From DATKYQ01 sp035528415 (GTDB lineage Bacteria; Myxococcota; B64-G9), in contig DATKYQ010000096.1 in NCBI GenBank assembly GCA_035528415.1, positions 1 to 64,000 on the forward strand: DNA of 64,000 bases, read 5' to 3'. The first letter of the stretch is position 1. The number at the start of each line of letters is the position of its first letter. Below are positions 17,293 to 26,321 of this stretch, piece by piece. A model generated the notes under the pieces. The model saw nothing but the letters and a program-made list of their open reading frames with translations. It ran no database searches and was not told the DNA's origin. A program made the position numbers and the translations under genes.

Positions 17293-18561
17293 ATGATCAA
17301 GAGTTTCTGGCAACATCTTGGCCCCGGCATCTTGCTGGCGGCCACTTCCGTCGGGGCCTCGCACCTGGTGCTCAGTCCTCAGGCCGGCGCCTTGTTCGGT
17401 TACCAGCTCTTATGGCTGATTCTGGCCAGCCACCTGTTCAAGTACCCGGCCTTCGAGTTCGGGCCGCGCTATGCCGCGGCCACGGGCAAGAGCCTGCTGG
17501 CCGGCTACCTGCGCGTTCCGGGCCCGCGCGGTTGGGCGCTGTACCTGTTTCTGCTGAGCACCGTCTTGCAGGGCATCGGGGTCCTGGCAGGCGTGGTCTC
17601 GGTCTCGGGCTGCGTCTTGTCGTCCTGGACCGGGGCCCTGTCAACCGAGTGGTTCTCGTTGATCCTGATCGGCGTCGTCGTCAGCTTGCTGTTCGCCGGA
17701 GGCTTTTCCTGGCTGGACAACATAAACAAGGTCATGATCGCCATCCTGGCACTGGCCACGCTGGTGGCCTTTATTCCGGTCTGCCCGTCTCCTGCCAATC
17801 TCGCCCATCTTTTCATCCCCGTCCTTCCGGCCGGCTCGATCGTCCTGGTGGCCGCCATTCTGGGCTGGATGCCGACCGGCATCGACGTCTCAATCTGGCA
17901 CTCGTTCTGGACTCTCGAAAAACTCAAGCGCCTGGGTGAGTTTCACAACGACGGCGATCTGCAGGGTTGCCGTCGGCAACTGGGTATTTCGCTTGTCGAC
18001 ATGCGGGTGGGCTACCTGCTCTCACTGCTGACCGGGATAATGTTCGTCTGCATGGGCGCCGCCCAGTTAACCGGGCGCGGCGCTGATCTGAAAGGCATAC
18101 AGTTCGCCGAGGCCCTGAGCAGCGCCTACACCAGCATCATGGGCCGCTGGATGTTTCACGTCTTCATGCTGACTGCTTTCTTCGCCATGTTCTCGACGAC
18201 CTACACGGTCATCGACGGTTTCTCACGTTCTTTTAGCGAGGCCCTGGCCACGCTGCGCGCCGGCCTGGCGACGCGCAAGATGCGCAGGCTGACCTACACG
18301 GGCTTCGTGATCTGCTCGTCGCTCCTGGCCTCGGGGACTATCTTGTTGGTGGGCAATCCCGTGACGCTGGTGACGACCGTGGCGTTGATCAGCCTGGCCG
18401 CGGCGCCCGTGCTCTACGGCCTGAATCTCTACTGTGTGCACAAGCACATCGAGCAGCCGGCTTTGCGTCCGGCCCGCATCACCGTGGTCGTCGGCTGGCT
18501 GGGCAGCGCCCTGATGCTGCTGGCGCTGGGTGTGACAGTCTATGTCAAGCTGGTTCGCTGA
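17293..18561 (+). CDS. NRAMP-family divalent metal transporter, divergent metal-site motifs
   Basis: This 422-residue membrane protein has about 11 hydrophobic segments and the NRAMP opening GPGILLAATSVGASHLV. In classical NRAMPs the first helix carries DPGN and the sixth carries MPH, which bind Mn or Fe. Here the corresponding stretches read TSVGASHL (18-25) and WMPTGIDVS, so both Asp/Asn and His are missing. This places it in a divergent branch whose substrate may differ. It is divergent from the nickel-enzyme homologue LarA, so nickel or another metal is a possible substrate, by inference only. Confidence 0.8.
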   Translation: MIKSFWQHLGPGILLAATSVGASHLVLSPQAGALFGYQLLWLILASHLFKYPAFEFGPRYAAATGKSLLAGYLRVPGPRGWALYLFLLSTVLQGIGVLAGVVSVSGCVLSSWTGALSTEWFSLILIGVVVSLLFAGGFSWLDNINKVMIAILALATLVAFIPVCPSPANLAHLFIPVLPAGSIVLVAAILGWMPTGIDVSIWHSFWTLEKLKRLGEFHNDGDLQGCRRQLGISLVDMRVGYLLSLLTGIMFVCMGAAQLTGRGADLKGIQFAEALSSAYTSIMGRWMFHVFMLTAFFAMFSTTYTVIDGFSRSFSEALATLRAGLATRKMRRLTYTGFVICSSLLASGTILLVGNPVTLVTTVALISLAAAPVLYGLNLYCVHKHIEQPALRPARITVVVGWLGSALMLLALGVTVYVKLVR

Positions 18562-18567
18562 CCGTTC

Positions 18568-18987
18568 TCAATCGCCGCTTACATCCTTGAACCAGATATG
18601 CACTTTGCGCTTGTCATCCAGCTTGGCGTAAAGCTGATAGACGCGGCCGGCCTTGGCGTCGATGGTCACCTCTTTGTTCAGACGCCGCGGACCGTTCTTG
18701 AATGCTTTTTCGAAGGTGGCGGCCGCGAGGATCCTGTGGGCGCCCGGAGGAACCTCGACCCGCTGGTACTCGACGGCGAACTTGCCGTAATTCATGTTCA
18801 AGATCTTGTCTTCTACCGCCACGATCGTTATCCGTACCGCGTCCGAGACGGACCCACCCTTGACCAGGGCGACCTCGGCGGCTTCCCGCTTGGGCCCGTC
18901 GTAGAAACGATAGGTGTGAACGCAGCCAGCCAGCCCCACCGATAACAAGCAGGCGCAAATTGCTAATCTAGTTCGCCAGGTTGCCAT
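18568..18987 (-). CDS. Small lipoprotein of unknown function
   Basis: 139 residues. The signal peptide ends in the lipobox LAGC, with the mature protein starting at Cys22. The body is a small beta-rich domain (RVEVPPGAHRI, KEVTIDAKAGRVYQLYAKL) of the kind seen in many Gram-negative lipoproteins that resemble PEGA or carboxypeptidase-like folds. It is convergent with the NRAMP gene and 7 bp downstream of the zinc-ribbon gene. No known family was recognised. Confidence 0.75.
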   Translation of the reverse strand: MATWRTRLAICACLLSVGLAGCVHTYRFYDGPKREAAEVALVKGGSVSDAVRITIVAVEDKILNMNYGKFAVEYQRVEVPPGAHRILAAATFEKAFKNGPRRLNKEVTIDAKAGRVYQLYAKLDDKRKVHIWFKDVSGD

Positions 18988-18994
18988 GACCCGC

Positions 18995-19219
18995 TCACGC
19001 GCTCGAGCAACCGCTGCAGCTCGAGGCGCCGCATCCGCTGCAGGACGATGCTCCGGAACTCGACACGAAATTATCTTCGCTCTTGTGGGAGAACACGGAC
19101 ATCTTCTTTATGACCTTCCCTGTACCGCAGGCCGGACAGTTGACCGGCGCTCCGCGATCAAACACCAACAATTCGAACTCGCGGCCGCATTTCTCACAGT
19201 CATACTCGTAGATCGGCAT
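18995..19219 (-). CDS. FmdB-type zinc-ribbon protein
   Basis: 74 residues with the FmdB putative regulatory zinc ribbon. MPIYEYDCEKCG (Cys8, Cys11) is followed by VNCPACG (Cys28, Cys31), and the Ser/Gly/Cys-rich tail (SCSGCGASSCSGC) common in this family. A strong GGAGGATTAGT precedes the ATG. The stop of the upstream TPR gene is 1 bp away, indicating one transcript. The biological role of this family is not established. Confidence 0.9.
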   Translation of the reverse strand: MPIYEYDCEKCGREFELLVFDRGAPVNCPACGTGKVIKKMSVFSHKSEDNFVSSSGASSCSGCGASSCSGCSSA

Positions 19220-19220
19220 A

Positions 19221-20573
19221 CTAATCCTCCACCTTGGCGAGCATTTCCTGGATGGCCTGGTTGTCGGGGCTCAACTCGTGGGCTCTTTCGAGAAAGGCGC
19301 GGGCACGGCCTCGGTCCGCCTCGCGCTTTTCCGGCTCGGCCTTGGAAAGGGCGGCATACAGCGAACCCAGGCGGACAAGTGACTCGATATCGTCCGCCTT
19401 GATTTCGAGAATACCCTCGTAGACTCCAACGGCTTCCCGAATCCGGCCGGCAGAAAACAGGGCCAGGGCATACTGGTAACGGTAGTCGATCTTGTCCGGG
19501 GCCAGCAACACCAAGCTGGCATAGACGCCGGCCGCCCGGGCATAGTCACGCCGCTTCCGGGCCATGTCGCCCATGCGCGTTCGGGCGTCCAGGTCGAAGG
19601 GATTCATGGACGTCGCCTTCTCGTAATACGCTCGCGCCTTGCCCCACTTCTGCAAGCGGGCATAGACGTCACCCAGGCCGATCAAAGCCAATGGGCTTTC
19701 AGGCCGCAGATCGAGAGCATGCTCGAAGGCGACGACCGCTTCGCCGTCGTTCTGCAGCCGGCTGTGCGCCAATCCCTTGAGCACGTTGGCAAAGGGATTG
19801 TCCGGCTGGCGATCGAGGATCTTCAAGACTTCCGCAAGCCCCTGCTGCACGTAGTCACGATCCAGGAGTTCGACCACTTTCTCCAGATCCTGGGCCAGAT
19901 CGGGGTCCGCCCCCCTGAGAGGATCGAAAACCTTGGCGGCCACGGTGCAGGCCTTCGAAGCCACGGACGCGGACGGGCTAAGCAAGAGGATCTTGGCCAT
20001 CGACCTGACGGCCTGGGCTCCCTTACCCTGGCCCAGCAAGGCATTGCCCCTGGCCACGTAGATATCAGCCCGGTTGGGATCCTTGTGGACCGCCTGTTCG
20101 AGATATTTCTCGGCCTGCTTGTAGTCCCCGTTCATCAAGTAAACAAGCCCGATCCGGAAGGGTACGTCCGCTTCGGCCGGCAATAATTCGGCGGCGCGGG
20201 TAAATTGATCTAAAGCCGCCTGCATGTGACCAGGCCCGCGTGAGATCTCAACCAGCCCCAGCCCGTATGCGCCGATACCCGCTGACTTTCCGCCGGCCAT
20301 GCTCTCGTAGCGCCGGGCCACCTGCTCGAGCCTGCCCGCGAAGTAGGCAGCCTCCACCAGTCCGCGCTGGGCGGACAGGTTTTTCGGATCGGCCCGCAGC
20401 ATGTCTTCAAACCGTTCGAAGGCCTCTTGCGGCTTGCCCGCCTTGGTCAGAGCGCGGGCCTCAACCAGCGGATCGACCCGCGGTGCAGGAATCGGGTAAC
20501 GGTGCTTGCAGCCCGTGCACACTAGAGCCGCCAGCCCAAGCCAGACCATGTACGAGAAAAACCGATGTCGCAC
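19221..20573 (-). CDS. TPR-repeat lipoprotein
   Basis: This protein of about 450 residues starts at GTG 20573, preceded by GAGGTGG. A short signal peptide ends in the lipobox VCTGC. The rest is tandem tetratricopeptide repeats (for example ALTKAGKPQEAFERFEDML and AEKYLEQAVHKDPNRADIYV) extending to the C-terminus. Such proteins usually act as scaffolds for envelope complexes. No partner is evident, though it heads a three-gene transcript with the zinc-ribbon and lipoprotein genes. The longer frame beginning at 20651 crosses its own promoter and is not used. Confidence 0.85.
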   Translation of the reverse strand: MRHRFFSYMVWLGLAALVCTGCKHRYPIPAPRVDPLVEARALTKAGKPQEAFERFEDMLRADPKNLSAQRGLVEAAYFAGRLEQVARRYESMAGGKSAGIGAYGLGLVEISRGPGHMQAALDQFTRAAELLPAEADVPFRIGLVYLMNGDYKQAEKYLEQAVHKDPNRADIYVARGNALLGQGKGAQAVRSMAKILLLSPSASVASKACTVAAKVFDPLRGADPDLAQDLEKVVELLDRDYVQQGLAEVLKILDRQPDNPFANVLKGLAHSRLQNDGEAVVAFEHALDLRPESPLALIGLGDVYARLQKWGKARAYYEKATSMNPFDLDARTRMGDMARKRRDYARAAGVYASLVLLAPDKIDYRYQYALALFSAGRIREAVGVYEGILEIKADDIESLVRLGSLYAALSKAEPEKREADRGRARAFLERAHELSPDNQAIQEMLAKVED

Positions 20574-20592
20574 GATCGCCACCTCGCGTCTT

Positions 20593-20621
20593 AATCTATG
20601 GCGCGGCCGCAGGCATGTCAA
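20593..20621 (-). promoter_or_regulatory. Promoter of the TPR lipoprotein operon
   Basis: Minus-strand -35 TTGACA (20616-20621, perfect) and -10 TAGATT (20593-20598) are separated by 17 bp. The start codon follows at 20573 with its Shine-Dalgarno in between. Confidence 0.6.
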
Positions 20622-20634
20622 TTGCAGCCGTGTC

Positions 20635-20663
20635 TTGCCTGGCCGCTGCAATTATGAAACAAT
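20635..20663 (+). promoter_or_regulatory. Promoter of the M49-like/FadL/HEAT operon
   Basis: -35 TTGCCT (20635-20640) and -10 AACAAT (20658-20663) are 17 bp apart, about 33 bp before the ATG at 20697, which has AAGGAGGA. It is back-to-back with the TPR operon promoter. Confidence 0.45.
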
Positions 20664-20696
20664 CGTCCGCAAACATCAGGCAAGGAGGAGCGCGGC

Positions 20697-22733
20697 ATGT
20701 TGAAACACATGTGTCGCCGGGCGGTCTTGACCGGCATTTTTACTTACGCAATCTTTACGACTGGATGCACTTCGACGCTGCTTCTCAAGGACGCCAAATC
20801 TCCACAGTCTACGACGAGCGTCCCCGCAACCGGCGAGGCAGCTGTCGTTGCAAAAGCCGCCGATATCTCGTCCCTGCCGGCACTGGGACGCGACGATTTC
20901 AACCGCCTGGCGGCGTCTTCTGAGATGCCGCTTTTCTGGAGCCGGGACGTTACCAACCCGGGCGTGCTCGACGCGGACGAGCTCACTCTGTTGGGAGTAG
21001 GCACCGACCGCAGGCCTTACCTCGAGCACGACAAGCTGACCCCTTTGTTCGCCCGCGCCTACCGCGCGCTCATCGAACGCCGCCGGCGCGAGGCGGTCAG
21101 GCGCGAACTCGACCAGGGACGGGTGACGCTGGTGCACACCGATTTTTCCAAGGCCCTTCCCGCCGAACGCGAGATCGTACGCCACGTGACGCGCGCCGCG
21201 CGGATTATCGAGGAGCTGTTCGCGCTGCAACTCGGATCGTTCGGGCTGCGCAACTGCATGCCGCCCGGTGACACGTTTTCGCGTGCTCTTTTCCGCCGCA
21301 ACCAGAGGCCCTGGTGCCAGGCTCCAGCTACTCAGAAAGATCCCTTCTGCAACGCCTGCCCAGACTTCGCGGGGCAGTTTTCCGGGCTCTACCCTCCCGA
21401 CCTGGCCGCCGATCCCGAATTGTGCCGCAAAATCTCCAAGGCGCCCAATGCCGCGGTCTTGCTCGATCCCTTCACCGTCGTCAGACGGGGAAAGGCCGGA
21501 CTGCGAGGCGTGCCCTACAGCCGGGAGTGGCCGGGCCGGATGCACGAGATCGCCGCCGAATTGCGCGCCGCGGCGGCCGCTTTTCCCGCCGGACAGGAGC
21601 AGGCCTTCACCAACTACCTGCTAGCCACGGCCGCGAGCTTCGAGAGCAACAACTGGCAACCGGCCGACGAGGCCTGGGCGGCCATGAACTCCACCAATTC
21701 CCGCTGGTACCTGCGAATAGGCCCGGACGAAGTCTATGAAGATCCGTGCAACCGCAAGGCCATGTTCCATGTTTCCTTCGCTAAAATCGATCCCGATTCG
21801 ATCTATTGGCAGGAGCGCCTCGCGCCCATACGCAGCGACATGGAAAAAACGCTGGCCGATCTTATCGGGCCGGCCTACGCCCCCCGCAAGGTCTCCTTTC
21901 ACCTGCCGGATTTCATCGAGATCATTCTCAACGCCGGCGACGCCCGCGAGCCGCTCGGTGCAGTGGTCGGCCAGAGCCTGCCGAACTGGGGCAAGGTGGC
22001 GGAAGAGGGCCGGGGCCGCACGGTGGTCATGTCCAACCTTTACTCCGATCCCGATTCGCGGACGATCGATCGCGCCCGCGGCGACTCCCTGTTGTCGGCA
22101 GAATCCATGCAAGCTTACAGCGACGACAAGCGACTGAGCCTTCTGGACACCATCCTGCACGAGTCCACCCACAATCTCGGCCCGCACTCCGACTACAAGA
22201 TCGAGGGCAAGCGGCCGGGCGACATTTTCGGCGGGCCGATGGCCAGCATCATCGAGGAGCTCAAGGCCCAGACCGGAGCACTCTTCTTCACGGGACTGCT
22301 GGTGAAAAAGGGCATACTCAGCGATACGGACGCGCGCCAGGTATATAACCACTCGATCCGCTGGGCCTTCGGCCACGTCTCGCGCGGCATGACCGACGAG
22401 GCCGGCCGGCCCAAGCCCTACAGCCAACTGGCCGCCGTCCAACTGGCCGACTTGGCGCGCGCGGGAGCCATTGTCTGGCGGGCCGGCTCGACGGCGGCCA
22501 ACGGGCGCGACCGGGGATGCTTCGTGATCGACTATCAGAAGATCCCCGCCGTAATCGAAACACTCATGCAGCGGGTGGGACGAATAAAGGCAAAGGGCGA
22601 TGTCGCCGGCGCAGGGAAGCTGGTCGAATCGGGCGTGCAGAAAGAGGGACTGAGCCTGATTCACGCCGCTGAGATTACCGAGCGCGTCAGGCGCTATCCC
22701 AAGGCCAGCTTCAGCTACGCTATCAGCTACTGA
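20697..22733 (+). CDS. M49-like (dipeptidyl-peptidase III family) zinc peptidase lipoprotein
   Basis: 678 residues. The signal peptide ends in the lipobox FTTGC. The central part keeps the M49 layout: DEAWAAMNSTNSRWYLRIGP and VYEDPCNRKAMFHV, then the zinc motif HESTH (488-492) and the second motif EELKAQ (from 520). The proposed zinc ligands are His488, His492 and Glu520 or Glu521. Unlike classical M49 enzymes (HExxGH), the motif is a plain HExxH followed by NLGPH. A four-Cys stretch near residues 205-240 is extra. It would act in the periplasm or on the membrane. It heads an operon with a FadL-like porin 13 bp downstream. Confidence 0.75.
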   Translation: MLKHMCRRAVLTGIFTYAIFTTGCTSTLLLKDAKSPQSTTSVPATGEAAVVAKAADISSLPALGRDDFNRLAASSEMPLFWSRDVTNPGVLDADELTLLGVGTDRRPYLEHDKLTPLFARAYRALIERRRREAVRRELDQGRVTLVHTDFSKALPAEREIVRHVTRAARIIEELFALQLGSFGLRNCMPPGDTFSRALFRRNQRPWCQAPATQKDPFCNACPDFAGQFSGLYPPDLAADPELCRKISKAPNAAVLLDPFTVVRRGKAGLRGVPYSREWPGRMHEIAAELRAAAAAFPAGQEQAFTNYLLATAASFESNNWQPADEAWAAMNSTNSRWYLRIGPDEVYEDPCNRKAMFHVSFAKIDPDSIYWQERLAPIRSDMEKTLADLIGPAYAPRKVSFHLPDFIEIILNAGDAREPLGAVVGQSLPNWGKVAEEGRGRTVVMSNLYSDPDSRTIDRARGDSLLSAESMQAYSDDKRLSLLDTILHESTHNLGPHSDYKIEGKRPGDIFGGPMASIIEELKAQTGALFFTGLLVKKGILSDTDARQVYNHSIRWAFGHVSRGMTDEAGRPKPYSQLAAVQLADLARAGAIVWRAGSTAANGRDRGCFVIDYQKIPAVIETLMQRVGRIKAKGDVAGAGKLVESGVQKEGLSLIHAAEITERVRRYPKASFSYAISY

Positions 22734-22746
22734 AGGGGAAGCCGCT

Positions 22747-24111
22747 ATGACAAAAACCCTTTCGAGATCAAGCGCCCTGGCCATCCTGGTCATCGGTCTC
22801 CTCCAGGCCGGCCATTCGCTTGCCGGCGGATTCACTATCATCGAGATGGGGGTCAAGAAGACCGGCATGATGGCCGGGATCGCCAAGCCGGACGATCTCT
22901 CCGCCGTCTATCATAACCCGGCCGGACTGGCCGACCAGCACGGCACCCGGCTGCACCTGTCCTCGGGCTTTTCCTTCGTCCACGCCGAAGCACGTCTCAA
23001 GGCCTGGCCCGGAGGCGAGGGCAAATACGGCAGCGAGGATTTCATCGACACCCCGGTGGATGCCGACGGTTACTTCGAGGGAACTTACGAACCCACCAAG
23101 TATTTTGGCGCCATGCCGATGTTCGTGGCCTCTTCCGACTTCGGCTGGCAGGACGGCCCGGTCTGGGCGTTGTCTTTCTATGTACCCGACTTCATCGGCG
23201 CCTTCATGCCCGAGGACGCCCCGACGCGTTATACGGTAGTAGAGGCATACTTCGTGGCCGCCGTATCGGCAATCAGCGGCGCCTATCGCTTGCCCGGACC
23301 TCTCGATTTCATAACGCTGGGAGCCAGCCTGGGCCTTCAATATGTGCGTATGGAAGGAAGCAAGTGGTACAACTTCAATCTCTTCGAGCTGAACACCGAT
23401 CTTGAAATCAAGCAGGTCGGAGAAGACTACCGGCCGTTTTACAACTTCGGCATCTGCGCGGATATCCTGCCCCAGTTGACCGTCGGCCTGTCGTTCATCG
23501 GCGGAGCCGACGTCACGCTCAAGGGTCGCCTCGAGATCGGCTTCGCCGAAGGTGGAAAAAGAGATCCGAGCCTCGACAAAGTGGCAGAGGGATTCATCGG
23601 CGCCTATGACATGACACAGACGATGAAGGTTCCCGCCGGAATCAATGCAGGCGTCAACTGGGAAATCATCCCGCAACTGGAGTTGGCCGTCGATTTCCGC
23701 TATTGGTTTTACAGCGTATTCGAGACTCAGAATATCTACCACAATATCCCCGGCGGCCTGTTGCCGAACCCGCTCGTGACTCCGAAAAACTATGAAGATT
23801 CCTGGACCATCTCCGCCGGTTTTCTCGGACGGCCGTTCTCCTTTCCCCTCGAACTGATGGGCGGCTGGAGCTACGATCATTCTCCGGCCCCCAACCAGAC
23901 CAAGAGCCTTGAAAGTCCTACGGTCAACCTGACCGGCTTTGGCCTGGGGGCGCGCTACACGTTGTTCGACCGGTGGAGGTTGTCGCTGACCTACTACCGT
24001 TACTGGTACCTGAAAGACACCATCGACAACTCGATCCTGGTACCGCCGCAGAACTCGATCTTCTCGGGCAGCGTCGATACTTTCTCGGTCGAGACCGAGG
24101 TAGTTTTTTGA
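22747..24111 (+). CDS. FadL/OMPP1/TodX-family outer-membrane transport protein
   Basis: 454 residues. The signal peptide ends at SLAGG. The mature protein begins GFTIIEMGVKKTGMMAG and carries the family landmark DLSAVYHNPAGLA, followed by a beta-barrel ending SVETEVVF with terminal Phe. FadL-type proteins let hydrophobic molecules such as long-chain fatty acids or aromatics cross the outer membrane. It sits between a peptidase lipoprotein and a HEAT-repeat lipoprotein with spacings of 13 and 14 bp, so all are co-transcribed. The ligand is unknown. Confidence 0.85.
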   Translation: MTKTLSRSSALAILVIGLLQAGHSLAGGFTIIEMGVKKTGMMAGIAKPDDLSAVYHNPAGLADQHGTRLHLSSGFSFVHAEARLKAWPGGEGKYGSEDFIDTPVDADGYFEGTYEPTKYFGAMPMFVASSDFGWQDGPVWALSFYVPDFIGAFMPEDAPTRYTVVEAYFVAAVSAISGAYRLPGPLDFITLGASLGLQYVRMEGSKWYNFNLFELNTDLEIKQVGEDYRPFYNFGICADILPQLTVGLSFIGGADVTLKGRLEIGFAEGGKRDPSLDKVAEGFIGAYDMTQTMKVPAGINAGVNWEIIPQLELAVDFRYWFYSVFETQNIYHNIPGGLLPNPLVTPKNYEDSWTISAGFLGRPFSFPLELMGGWSYDHSPAPNQTKSLESPTVNLTGFGLGARYTLFDRWRLSLTYYRYWYLKDTIDNSILVPPQNSIFSGSVDTFSVETEVVF

Positions 24112-24125
24112 AAAGGAGATCGGCC

Positions 24126-25127
24126 ATGAGACGAATTTCAACCTTCGGTTTTTGTTTCGCGGCCGTCATTCTGACGGGCGGCTGTTCTCTCTTTGGCACA
24201 CAAAAGGACGAGGCCAAGCCGCAGCCGCCAAAGGCACAGGCAAAACCGGTTTCCGCCTGGGACCAGAAGATCGGCTCGGCCGGGATCGACGCCCATGCCG
24301 ATCGGATCGGGGCGGCCTCGATCGGCACCTTGGCCATGGGCGGTCCGTCATCCTCGCCCAAGATCGCAGACTACCTGGCCGACCCCAGCCCCAAGGTGCG
24401 CGCGAAGGCCATCCGCACGCTGGCCAAGTTCGGAAAAAAAGCCGAACCGGCTTTACCGAAAATATTCGGGCTGGCCCGTAACGTCGAGGCGGGCATCCGG
24501 GCCGCCGCACTCAAGGCGCTCGTATATATAGGCCATCCCGCCGCGGTCGACTGCCTGGAGCGTGCCAGCGATGACAAATCACCGGCGGTTCGCATCTGGG
24601 CGCTTGCCGGCCTGGGCCGGCTCGGAAAAGACTGCCAGGACAACATGGAGGCGGTGGCCGGGTTGTTAAAAAGCACCCCGGATGAAGCGGCCGAGGCGCT
24701 CGGACTGATGAAGTGCGCCGACAAGGATGTCATCGAGAGGTTGATAGACGATCTCGGTTCCGGCGACGAGCGCGTCAGTGCAGCCGCGGCCAGGGCCATC
24801 GGGCACATCGGGCAGCCCGCGGCTGCGGCCGTGCCGCGCCTGATGCAGGCCATGGAGAGCAAGTCGGTCAGGGTGAGGCAGGCGGCCTTGCTGGCGCTTG
24901 CCAAAATGGGGCCCCTGGCGGCCGCTGCCGTGCCGCTGCTTACCCAGATGCTATCCGATCCGGCTCCGCGTTTCCGCGAACTGGCCGCCCACGCCCTGGG
25001 ATCTATAGGCGCGGCTGCACGCTCTGCCACGGGAGATCTCGAACACCTGTCTCTCGACCCCGAGGCAACCGTCCAGGCGGCCGCCGAGAGAGCGCTTGCA
25101 AAGATCAGGGGAAAGGGCGTCAAGTGA
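24126..25127 (+). CDS. HEAT-repeat lipoprotein
   Basis: 333 residues from ATG 24126, which is preceded by AAAAGGAGAT. The signal peptide ends in lipobox LTGGC. From about residue 60 to the end it consists of HEAT/PBS-lyase-like helical repeats, with successive units such as DPSPKVRAKAIRTLAKFG, DKSPAVRIWALAGLGRLG and SKSVRVRQAALLALAKMG. Such repeats bind other proteins. Its place in the operon suggests a periplasmic scaffold for the FadL-like porin or the peptidase, by inference. Its stop overlaps the next start by 4 bp (GTGA). Confidence 0.85.
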   Translation: MRRISTFGFCFAAVILTGGCSLFGTQKDEAKPQPPKAQAKPVSAWDQKIGSAGIDAHADRIGAASIGTLAMGGPSSSPKIADYLADPSPKVRAKAIRTLAKFGKKAEPALPKIFGLARNVEAGIRAAALKALVYIGHPAAVDCLERASDDKSPAVRIWALAGLGRLGKDCQDNMEAVAGLLKSTPDEAAEALGLMKCADKDVIERLIDDLGSGDERVSAAAARAIGHIGQPAAAAVPRLMQAMESKSVRVRQAALLALAKMGPLAAAAVPLLTQMLSDPAPRFRELAAHALGSIGAAARSATGDLEHLSLDPEATVQAAAERALAKIRGKGVK

Positions 25128-25516
25128 GGCTCTTCGTGCTCCTGATAGCGTGCGCGGCCACAGCGCTTCTTCAGACCGCAGCCTGCGACAGGAGCCGCCT
25201 GAGCGGCGGCAGCCCCGATGCCGCCGCGCATGGAGCCGGCGTCGATCCGATGGAGTTCGTGATTCTTCACGCTCAGCAGATGAATACAATCATCCGGGAC
25301 CACCCCGGCGACTGCGAGGGATGCCTGGCCCAACTGCTGCGTTACGTAGCCGACAACCGGCGCTCATTTCTGGAGACTCCGGTCAAGAAGGGCAGCGCGC
25401 GGGACGCCCTTCCCTCGGCCGGCTTCGGGGCAACCCACTTGCTGATGGGTTTCGCGGGCTCCTGTCCCGCGCAGACGGCGCGCCTCAACCAGGCGTTGCA
25501 TGCGCTGGCCGATTGA
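25124..25516 (+). CDS. Small lipoprotein, last gene of the M49-like/FadL operon
   Basis: 130 residues starting at GTG 25124, coupled to the HEAT gene stop (GTGA), with AGGGGAAAGGG upstream. The signal peptide ends in lipobox QTAAC. The mature part has a CEGC pair and another Cys but no recognised domain. Expressed as part of the upstream operon, so it may belong to the same envelope machine. Confidence 0.7.
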   Translation: MRLFVLLIACAATALLQTAACDRSRLSGGSPDAAAHGAGVDPMEFVILHAQQMNTIIRDHPGDCEGCLAQLLRYVADNRRSFLETPVKKGSARDALPSAGFGATHLLMGFAGSCPAQTARLNQALHALAD

Positions 25517-25536
25517 ATTGGCTGACCCGATTACTC

Positions 25537-26286
25537 TTATTTTAGCCGCTTGCGAAACTCATCGGCGCTGAAGAGACCTTTGTCGACCATCAAGCGCACC
25601 ACTGAGCGGATGATCCGTTCGGCTTTGTGCTGGTACTCGAGCAACTTGTCCAGACGCTGTAACTGCTCCGGGGAGTTGGAAGCCTGGTCTGCGGCAACGG
25701 GAGCGAACTGCGGCTTGATGTCCTTGGTATGCTTGACGGTGGTCTTTCCGGCCAGGTCGGTGATCTTGAACTCTTGTTCGGCCTCCTCGTCATCCGAGAG
25801 GGACAGGTCGATAGCTCCGACCACGAAAGGGCTTTCCTCCTTGATCTGGTCGGCATAGCGCGCCTGCACGTGCTTTTTTATGTCGCTGGGATTGCCGACA
25901 AGCGGGCGAATCTCCAGGCCGCTCTCGGCCCGGGCCGCGTTGCACACATCGATGTCGGTGGGGTCGGCCATTGCCAGCCAGAGCGTCTTTCCCGCATCCC
26001 TGACGGCGCATGGATAGACGCAGCGACTGGAGCAGAACTCTCCCGACAGACGCTGGAGGGCATCGAGGTCGGGCTTCATTTTCGCTAAAGACACGCTGGA
26101 GAAACCCGTGACCTTCGAGAGAATGGCGGCCATCCTGGCCTCGGACACGTAGCCCAACTCGAGCACGGCCGAGTGAAACCTGCCGCCCCGCCGGCCCAGG
26201 TGGTCGAGCACGCTCTGGTGTTGAAATTGATCCAGCAACCCCTTGGCGCGCAACAGCCTGGCTATCTGGGAGTCGATCTTGTTCAT
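25537..26286 (-). CDS. Orphan MshEN (GspE N-terminal) domain protein
   Basis: 249 residues. Residues 1-140 match the MshEN/T2SSE N-terminal domain: VLDHLGRRGGRFHSAVLELG, LGYVSEARMAAILSKVTG, and the LAMADPTDIDV motif. No ATPase follows. In secretion and pilus ATPases this domain binds cyclic di-GMP or couples to the motor. Stand-alone copies are common in deltaproteobacteria and are thought to be c-di-GMP sensors. The second half is acidic, then helical. Convergent with the FadL operon. Confidence 0.75.
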   Translation of the reverse strand: MNKIDSQIARLLRAKGLLDQFQHQSVLDHLGRRGGRFHSAVLELGYVSEARMAAILSKVTGFSSVSLAKMKPDLDALQRLSGEFCSSRCVYPCAVRDAGKTLWLAMADPTDIDVCNAARAESGLEIRPLVGNPSDIKKHVQARYADQIKEESPFVVGAIDLSLSDDEEAEQEFKITDLAGKTTVKHTKDIKPQFAPVAADQASNSPEQLQRLDKLLEYQHKAERIIRSVVRLMVDKGLFSADEFRKRLK

Positions 26287-26321
26287 GCCGGCATCCGGAG
26301 TATCTCCAGCGGGAGCATGCT

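Noticed and set aside
22768..24141. 457-codon minus-strand open frame
   Set aside because: Antisense to the FadL-family gene, which has the conserved motifs, signal peptide and ribosome site.
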